Source: Larimichthys crocea (Eukaryota; Chordata; Actinopteri; Sciaenidae). Taken from it: a stretch of DNA of 64,000 nt. The stretch is from NCBI RefSeq assembly GCF_000972845.2, contig NC_040016.1, positions 22,426,807 through 22,490,806 on the forward strand, given 5' to 3'. A model generated the notes under the pieces. That model was not told the DNA's origin. It worked only from the letters and a program-made list of their open reading frames with translations, and ran no database searches. Shown piece after piece: positions 44,301-54,800 of this stretch. A program made the position numbers and the translations under genes. Every line of letters starts with the position of its first letter. Position 1 is the stretch's first letter.

Positions 44301-47300
44301 ATGACAACCAGCCTCTTATCTATTGAATGACTGTCCGTGCAGAACGACCTGCTCATTTAAGATTTAATGAAGTTATCGAGGCTCTGTGGAACGCCTCGCC
44401 GCTGCAGCGGTGCAGATTTGATTACACTTTACCCGTGTGTCCTCACTCTTATCAGCTCACTTTAATATTCATGTGGACTCACCTGATTGCCAGCACGTCG
44501 ATGGCTTTGAATCCTGGAAGTTTGTCAAACACGTGCTGCATCTGTGAAAGAGAAGAAGCTGAAATATCAGTGAGGACGCCTCGTTATCGCCCTGCTTTTA
44601 CAGAGGCTAATGTAATTAACTCTGAGCTTGTTAATAACTTGGCCGGAAGCCGATGTGTCGGTATAAAAAAGGACGGCATGAATGGGAAACCCTCTCTGAT
44701 ATCTATGTTTAGGCCGAGTTAAGCACATAATCGTCTTTACGGGCTCCATCAGGTAACATCCTGCTGAGGAGGGTGTGCGAAGGATCTTGATGTCTGATGA
44801 AGTCTTTTAATGATGAAATAACACGGAAGGACTTCATATCTCAACACGACTCTGAGTTCACCTCAAAAGGAAACCCTCAGAAGAAGAGCACTGTGGGTAA
44901 TCTCCCTTTCTCTGAGCGTGACCTTTCGACCCCGCGATGTAAGCTTCTTTACTATCAGGACGGACAGAAGTGTGACCGAGCGGCAACCTCCAACAGAGGA
45001 AGTGCCAAAAGCTGTGGTTCATACCCACGTGGTGAACGGATTCAACTCCAAACAAGTCCAGACCACACAGTAGATGTCCCCACCTGGTCCTGCAGGTGGT
45101 GAGCCAGGTCGATGTACTGAAGGGAGTCTGGATCGTCCAGCAGCTCTCTGTAACCTGGATCCACAAGGTCGATAGTGAACTCCACGATCTGCTCCACCGG
45201 ACTCTCTGGGACCACATTAGGAAGCTCCGAGTCCTTCAGAATAAAAAAAAACAAAACTTCAGCACAGAGGTAACACCGGAAAGAACAAAGGAACAGTTCT
45301 GGTCCGGCCCGAGTGCTGATCTGTCTTGATGATCCAAGACAGGTCAGGTTGTATGTTCAGATAGATTCAATGAAGTGTTTCAGCATCCTGGAATAAAGAA
45401 AGGACATTTGGAAAGAACAAGAAAGATACCTCGTGTTTTAGTGTAGAATATGTATTTAAAAATCACCAATAACTGAGAGAAAAAATAAAAAATCGAACAT
45501 TTCTTTCTGATGTAAAAGTTCTTTCCTTCTCTGACACAGATGGACTAAATGTCCTGAAACGTGTCCCGCTGACAGAAACACATTCAACATCCAGTATTCA
45601 GCCCGGCTCAATGAAGAGACGTGCGGAGTGAAAAGAGTAATAACCTGCTTTTGTGAAGTGAGTGACAGCCTCAAATTATTCTGGTCACTTCTGTCCAGTT
45701 CGACAAACTTGCAGCATTTTCAACCTGGAACATCTTTAGAGGAATTCAATGTCAGAGTTCAGGTGAGGCGTTCAGACTCTCAGTACAAAGCGGTTCAGAC
45801 GTCACAGGCAGACAGCAGTAATCATCTGTGGAGAGACAACCATCTGCTGCTGGAACAAACACACGCCGGGAGTCCGGACTGAACCTTAGAGCATGAACAC
45901 CAGCTGGGACAGCGCCTTGTACCTGCAGCAGGTAAACTGTCCTCGCTGTTTATGAACAGGACGAACTGCAGAGCCCAGTTATATTTTTAAACTCACTGTA
46001 ACTCGGCTGCTTTCTGTTTGCTTTCACTTTTTCAAGGTTTTTGTGAAGTTGGTTTTCTAAAGTTGTTGATCCGCACTGAAAGGTTTTTTTTTATTCAACT
46101 CTTCCTATTTATTTCAATGCATTATGACAAAAAAAAGAACTAGCAATAGAATTTTATTTATTTATTTAAATACTTTGACTGAGGAGGTTTTTGAGGCTAG
46201 ATTGGGACTTTTAAAAAAATCCTAGGGTGGCACATCAAAACCAAAAGCTGAGGGAGGGGTCGGATTATGACATTTGTTATTTTCTTTCACATTGATTATT
46301 ATGAAAAATATACATAATTAAGTTAAATTGGAGCACAACAGAGGCAGACGTATTTCACCACAGATGTATCATATCTGTGTAAATATTAGTAATTGCGGAA
46401 TCTAAAAGATATTTTCGTTATTTCAGGATTCATATTTTTAACTACTGTACTTCATAATCTGGTATCACATTCAGAGTTTATTTAGCAGAGATGGAAAGCT
46501 ATGAAAACCTGCACAACACATAGTAGTAACAGTAACGTGTCTTTGAACGAGACACATAATCCATTGAAGCGCTCTGGTGAAGCTGCTCACTGCTGGTCTG
46601 GAAAATGATCACCAGTCGTAAAACTGTAAATTATTTGTGGTTAGTGGGTCAAAATATCATTAAATTCTGTCTAAGAATAAGAGATGGACATAATTTCATT
46701 ATTTGTACTCAAATATGACATTTCAAGCCCTCAGAGCTCTACCTGTCTAAAACCTCATGAAGCTCGTTCCTCCTTTGATTTGTTCTTGTAGATAAAAGTG
46801 TGACTAAATATTAAAATGTACAAGTGCGTGCTCGTCTGTACCTCCTCGATCTCCTCAGCTGCCTGTGTGTGATCGAGGCCGGGGCTTGGAGAGGCACTCG
46901 TGGGGCTGAAGAGGACGACGGTACTCGTGGTGGTCGTCGGTGGTGGCAGCGCTGGCGGCCCGGCGGTCTGAACCTCAGCACCTGAAGTAACAAGTCATTT
47001 AAAATAAATAAGGAGGAAGACTGTAAGCCAACACATGTACAGATTTATTCTCACATCTGACATAAAAACACAGGGTCGCTTCAAAGTTAGTTAAACTGTG
47101 GACAACTTACAACTTACTTACCAGTACATACTGTATAAATCAGAGCCACATAGTACTGGAAAGTCAATACACATTTGACACCATTTGTCCAACAGCAGAA
47201 GCTGCGAATTCAATCACATAACAATGACAATAATGAGTAACAGATAATTATAAACTCTACCTGCTGCCTCTGGTGTTTTCTGTGTCAGTGCAGGAGTCAC

Positions 47301-49915
47301 CACAACTCTGCAGGAAACAAAAGGTTCATGATCTGAATCATTTCAGCCTTTATAAAACAGACGTCACAGTCGTGTACATGGTGGACTGCCGTGTTTACAA
47401 CATGTTTTTGGCACAATGGACTTTTTTTGGGGGGGTGACCAGCAGACAGACAAACGGGTGTTTGGTACATTGGTGCATGTTTTGGGCTCCTGTGGTTTTG
47501 GATTAACGGTATCTTCATCGTCACTTCTCTCTGGCTGTGGAGCTCTGTCTGTTTGGCGTACCTCAAACTGACGTCATGTACTGTAGCGTCCAGCCTTGAT
47601 GCCAACAACAAACAATAGGTGCAGGCGTGCTGATGCACATCATGACGCTCATAATGAGCAAACGCTGCTGTCGCACGGATAAAAACAGAAAGTCGGCTCA
47701 CTTCAACAACCTTGATTCTGAGGTTGAAGCATTCAAACATTTCTGAATGAAAAGCACAAATATCCTCAGCTCTAGTTCTAATGAACTTTGTGACAAATGT
47801 TCTCATTAATTAAGCTGAAAGTGTTTTTCATTTAGATGAATGTATCGTGTTGAAGTATCCTGACTCATCATAACCTCAGTTTTATTATTTTATCTGAAGA
47901 ATGCAGCATAAACTTCGACCTAATGAACAAAAATGTCGAACGTCTCTCCTCGTCCTGAACGTTTGTGTTCATGAATGAGGGTGAAGATCATTGACCAGCA
48001 GTCTGTACAGCACACGAGCTGTGAATGAGTCTGTGGAAACTGTTCTGTACTCTTCTCGCTTATTAAAAAGCCTCTCATTCTTTTTACTGAAGTGAGCTGC
48101 GAGTCTGTGTCCTCATAACTCCTGATTCAAATTTTATCATCGCCACGTCTCCGGCATCACGTCTCCATTTGTGAAATCACTTTGAACAGAAATCAAGTTA
48201 CAAGGTGACGATGACTAGAGGAGGATGACTGCACTTACATTCTCTCAACTGCACAATTTATTAGAAAAGTGGAATTAAATTCACTCCTAATTTATTAAAA
48301 TGACCACTGGCCCAACGTGACACTGCATTATTAAATTAATCAGCAAACATTTCTGCAAATGATGTCGTCTTGTGAATGTTAAATACTTTTTGAGGAATCA
48401 TTTTGTGAAGAAAAAAACATCCGAGGTTCATCATGTTGGAATTAATCACAGACTAATGACTCTGATTTAAATGAGATGATGGTCTCTCCTGCATCCTTTA
48501 TCTATCTGTTCTTAACGAATCGTTCAAATCATTTCAGAGCCCTCCTGTCTGCAGCTGATTCTTCACAGATTCTCCCACAATCTTCGAAACAGCCTGTTCC
48601 CACAGTAAGAACTTTTCCAGGAACATTACCTGTGTACCCTGAAGAAAGGAGTCTAGATTTAGCTGCTGCAGTGTTGTAGTTTAGACCGGGGATATCTATT
48701 AACTGCCTGATATGTTTGTTCACTGTCTGGGAGGAGCGCTCAGCCAAATCTTCTGGGTTTCCTAAACCACAAGGAAATCATCAAAACAAAACACTAGATG
48801 TAAATATTAAATAATAACGGAGCTTTGGTGATTATTAACTACCTATGCAAGCTTCATGCTGCCTGGTCCTGGTCCTGGTCCTGGTCTTGTCTCAGACAGA
48901 AAAACACCAGCCTGCTCAGACTTGAGTTCAGGTCATTTCTTGTCGTGTTTACCGACATTAAACGAGGTTTAGCTTTATGGAGTCTGCTTCGTGACTTCCT
49001 AACGAGTGAAGGCGAGAAATAAAACTCTGTCTGTTTGATTGTTCTGCAGCTGTTAGGCACTAAAGCAGAAATAAATCACCATGAAGCACTCAGCAGATCA
49101 GACGCTGCTTCTCCACCTGTGCTCGTCTTTTGTTCAATATTCAGCTGCAGAGTCACGTGACGCTTGTTGTTTTGTTGTTATCGTCCCTGCTGTCTGCTGG
49201 TCTAGTGTTTGTCTTCAAATTACACAGTGGCTTTGGAGGGGGCCTTATTTTCCAGTGCACCCTGCTACTAAACATAAAAAACAGACAGTCAGTGCTGTCA
49301 GTAATGCTTCACAGAGCCTGCTATCAGGTACACACATCATCATGTGATGCACTGCAGGTATCTGTGTTTTCAGTTTTTAAAACATGGCAACCTCTTCGAC
49401 CACAAAGAATATTGTAATTATTTCTCCATCAAAGCTTGTCCCTTAGATTACATATTACATGCACAATACCATCATTTGTAACACTTGTAAAGCCCTTTGG
49501 AAGGTGTATTACAGGTGCTATTTGAATAAAGACTGAGTCTGACTGATGTCATTCTTCTTATTTCCCGTCATCTCTGACTTTTTAATGCTCACATCATCTG
49601 TTTGCAGTCAGAGAGAGACGAGATGATTACGTGTCACACCCACCGTGTCGAAGGCCTCCCGTCTTTCCTCCGGTTCATCCTCTGCAAACAATCAAAACAC
49701 AAAAGAATCATTTACTGTAAGTGTCACGCTGCATCAGACACAAACACACATTTTAACACTAATTGGCCGACTGATTATCTTGTTTGTGATGATGATGTCG
49801 TCAAGTGTCAGAACCTGCTGCTCGCTCTCGCTGCTCGTCGCCTGTTTTTAGATTGATGATTGATTTCTTTACACTCAGGACTCGAGTTTGTGTAAATACA
49901 ATTATGTGCAAATTA

Positions 49916-50011
<96 letters not shown>

Positions 50012-51801
50012 AGGTTTAAAATTATATTTTATGCAGCTGCCTCCGAAGCCTTCAGGGAGTTTTACAACCCTTCAGGCTGTAAAACTCATTAAATCTCCAC
50101 AGTGTGATTTTAAAAAATGAGGGTGAATGTTAACAAGGAAAACTTTCCTCTCTGTGCTTTTTTTAAAGGGTTAGTTCAAATTGTACCAATCTCACCCGGA
50201 CCCCTTGTGGGTTTGTTTAATTTCACACACTCGAACTTGAACTGTCGTATTTTTGGTTTTCAACAGAAAGATGGAAACAGACTTGATTTAAACTTTTACA
50301 CCAGCCCTGACACTCTTTATCCAAAAAGCTGCTAGAAACTGCAGATTTATTCAGATCCACCATCCCAGAGGAGCTTCGCTTGGACTGAGATCTGCTGACT
50401 GTGGATTTCACTGAACTCATCATCGTGTCGGGGGAAGCAGCTCGAGGTGACATGTGTGTCGTCAGAAGATGGAAAGCAGTGGCGATAAAGGGATGCACAT
50501 GGTCAGCTACCACACCACGCTCAGGTGGTATTAAGTGGCCACATGTGCAGAAAAGAACATTATCTCCACACACACAGACACACATTGACCAGCAGCAGCC
50601 TGAACTGTGGACCAGGCAGGATGGATCCATAGATTCGTGGTGTTCACTCGACCATCTGCCTCTGTCAGCAGACGTCTGTCCTCTGCTGCCGTCTGAAGTC
50701 TGTCACTTCAAGATGTTTTCAGCTTGCTGGAGAGTAACTTAACTTTACTCAAATACCATACTCAAAGTACAAGTACCTCAACATTCAGTATTTCCATTTT
50801 GAACATGGCCTTAAAATTCTACTCCTACATTCAGAGGCAATTTTGTATCTTTTACTGCACTGCATTCATTTGATAATTTACTTACTCTTCAGACTCATAG
50901 TCAAAAACATCAACTCAACTAAAATAAGACTGTATTAAGTTGCAGTTGCCACATTTGTGCACCAATAATCATAAACTGGTATATATTTTGCTGTACTTTA
51001 CTAAAAGGTCAGTGTGTGATTTATGGCATCTAGCGATGTATTTTCAGATTTCAACTCCATCACTTCACCCTCTCCTACAAAAACATCTTCAGGGGATAAA
51101 ACACTGATGAAAACGAGTTATCAAGATTATATATTGTAAATCGAGCCCCCTGACACACTGGACCTTGAAGTAAACCTTTAAATATTTCTACTCTGTGGTT
51201 TTGATCTTTTAGTTCTTTTGCTCTGAAAAGAGACCGGACACTACGATCTTTCACCTCTGATGCTGACCAGGTTACATGCTCCTCAGCATCGAGCTGTTGC
51301 CGTGTGATTGGCTGATTTGCATTAACGAGCAGCACCTGATGAAATGGCCGCTGGTGTAAATCTTTAGCAGACAGTGAAAAGTTTCCCGTCTTGTTGGCAG
51401 ATGGGATGAACGTTGAGCGACATGTTTGCAGTTTACTGAGGAGAGCACACACAAACTCAAAGACACACTTCCCCCACCTGGCTCCATGTTTGAAATGTTG
51501 GTCATATTGAACTATCTGCAGGGTGTTTGGTGAGCTCACATCTGTGGTGCATGTCTGAACGTCGTGTATGTCTGCAGGCTGCAGGAGTGTTGAAGGCGTG
51601 CTGTGCTTCTCTTACCCTGTGATCATGCTCATGTGCTCCTCGGCGCTGCTGAAGTTCTTGGCGAGGTCAGAGATGCACAGCGACTCGTGTTGACAGTGTG
51701 ACCCATTTCTGGTACTCTGCCGTCCCGGGAATCCTGTCGAAGAAATCCTAAGCCTCCCAACAGCCTCCTGACAAACTGCCCAAACACACCACACACCATG
51801 C

Positions 51802-51854
<53 letters not shown>

Positions 51855-54800
51855 CGTCTTTCAGCACTAAACACACTGCTGCCAGGAGCTCCTCCACACA
51901 GAAACAATCTGTTCTACACTGTAAGCTACAAAGAATGAGCCGATGACAGACTCCCAGCCTGATCGATGCACAGGTTGGTTCACAGGATCTCTAGAAACTG
52001 TGGAGCTGATTCTTCCCCCAACAAAGTCCAGGTAGTTCATTTCAAAAAGCAAGATTAGGTTTGAATTCAAATTAACCTTTTATGGTTTTATTGTGTTCAC
52101 AGCACAATAAAACAGGTCACATGCTGCATCAACAGGACATACACCTGCTGGAACTGCATCGATTAGCTGAATAATCAATTTCATCAAATTAATCAGATCT
52201 TTAAAAAAAACAAGAAATCCAAATTTCCCTAATGAATATTTTCTGTTTTGTAACACTGATCGATGTTTTATGGACTGTAACAACATTACGTCCTTACCCT
52301 AAATCAAGCTGGGTCATAACAAGGACTGAAGAACTCATCGATTCATGGAGAATCAACAGAATAATGGAAAATGATACAGTAATAATCGTTAGATGCAGCC
52401 CTGCATCAGTAAACACACAAGCTATTTTCTCCATCAGTTCATTTCTGATATTAAAGTCAAAGATAAAAGACAAACAAGAATGATTAAAGAAAGAGAAGAC
52501 ATATTTTGCATATCCATACAGGATTAAGTCTGTATGAACAGAAGTATCTCTGACATTTACTTCAATACACAATAAATACTGCGTAGTATCTGTAGAGTAC
52601 ACGGTGTCACAGGACTGCACACCTACTCGTTGGAAAGCAGTTTGTTGTTTCCTCCACCCGTGGAGGAGGTGAGTGAGTCACTCCATCACTCCTGACTGAT
52701 GAATCAGCACCTGAGGTCACACCTGGTGCAGCACCTCCGTCCTCTGCTCAGTTTCTCACTCATCTCTAATTTGATGTCACGTATCACATATAAGTTAAAT
52801 CTTATTTGATCTCTTAAAGCAGTAAACCGAGTCTGAGATGAACCTTTCTTCGTGTTCCGTTTTCGGTCATTAAACATTGACTTCATTGGTCAAGCGCTTG
52901 TTTCTGACAGTTAAATTACATCTTTTGTTTCCGAGGAACAACAGAAACAAAAGCATTTGTTATAATGATGCATATTGCAAAGGAATGCATTATTTGAGTA
53001 ACGTTATTGCAGGAACTCCAGTAGGGGTTGGTGACGGGGTGGAGGTGGGCACAGCGTTATCGTCTGTTCATTCATTTTTTATATAATATAATATAAGTCT
53101 CAGATAATATTGCGCCCGGTGGCAGGCGGGAGTGCACAGTGAAAGTGAAGCTCATAGTGAACCAGTCTAAACACAGACAGTGTCATTATTCTGAAGCAGC
53201 TACACTTTGAAGGACCATGAGTTTCACATTGATTTCCAGCCCTGCAGTCAGCAGCATTTCTCATCATCACCTGGAAAATAAACATTTTGAAAACTGTCTC
53301 TGCTTTTTGCTCTGACATTTGAGTCGAACGTTTGGAATGAAGAAAAACTTGACATTTTCCTTTTCATCGACTCAACTGGTCGATTGTTTTTCTCTTCGGG
53401 GTCTGAATTTCTTCCCGCTCTAACACTTCCAGCTCCCTCCTGGACGTCACGGTGTCCTTGAGCGCTCCACCACACAAAGTTTACAAGGAGGCGTCTGCAT
53501 GCAGCAACAATAACGAGGTGGAATCAATCCTACCAGACGGACAGGGATGAATATCTGCCCAGTGTAATAAATGAAATCAATCAATCAAAACCTGATGTTT
53601 GCTTTGGAAAATGATAGTTTAGTAAATGTTCCTGTCACCTTTCTGACCACGAAAACACCTGTTAGAAACCCTGACAAGATGGAAACATGCAGGAAATGTA
53701 TCAGTCAGCTGAAGTGCTCTTAATCAAGACCGGCGTCAGGAGCTCATGGCTGTAGAAGATGGTTTACACCTGCATGAATCTAAGTCCAGGTTTGTGGAAC
53801 AACGTACCTCTGAGCTGGTAATAAGCCTGATGGCTGGCGAGCACTTCGTCGACGGTCTCTTGGGGGCAGATTCGGACTCCGGAGTGCAGAAACACGGACC
53901 TCTTTGGTCGACGCCTGACCACCTCAAACCCCGAACCTTCAGTTTCTGTCGACGTCTTCAGCAGCTCTGCCAGACGCTGAGAGCCAACGGCCTCCGCTTT
54001 GACCCGCGGGTCCAGCCTGGTGCCGCGCTCTGGACAGGAAGCAGACAGGAAATGATTCAGGATCAGAGTCAGTGCAGACCAGAGGAGTAAAACGACCTGG
54101 AAGTGATAAGAAGTGTCTGAAGTGGTTAGGAAAAGTTTCCTTTCTTATCTTCTCTAACAGGAGACACACTGGACCGTCCGACAGAGGAAAGCAGATAACG
54201 CCATCCCACAATTCCTTGCAGCACAACTGTAGCTTCACCACGTGAATGTAGAAACAGAGAAGTTATCTCACGTTGGCGACACGACCGAAAACGAGATTGG
54301 CTGAGCTCCAGATCCATAAATATAAACTTTGTCTAGTTAATATCTAGTTAATTTTTAATAAATACAATGGAAGAACTGAAGAAGCCTCGAGAGGTGAAAA
54401 GTCTTCAAAGACTTTTATTTTATCTTTACAGACTTTTATTACTTCAACAGTTTCTTTGGCTTTTATTTTGTTGTTTCCTGTGAGTCAGTGATATTTAAAT
54501 GGACTTTAACGTCAGAGCTCAGAAACCTGAATTGAGCAGAACTCATTTTGTCACTGCTCTTTTCTTCAGAACTTAATTATTGGAAATATCTGACCGCAGA
54601 CCGGATCAGATCCAGACCGTGGGCTTTTGTTTGAGCATGATGGCTGTGTTTACCACAGGAGGACAAACGGCTAATGTGAGTAGATTTAGGAAACATTTGA
54701 AGACAGTTAAAGTTGGATTTAGTGTCCGCACTGACAGAAATGACACCATCTACTATAAACCCCACCCGCCTGCTTATGACGAGCAGCCTAAAACAAACAG

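Noticed and set aside
47297..47806. 169-codon minus-strand open frame
   Set aside because: Overlaps the small impg1 exon in another frame, with a His/Val/Cys-rich composition and no recognised domain; only the 47-nt spliced segment looks coding.
49805..50120. Open frames of repeated Cys-Val
   Set aside because: Produced by translating the (TG)46 array; the same applies to frames over the arrays at 24.4, 24.6, 31.5 and 51.8 kb.
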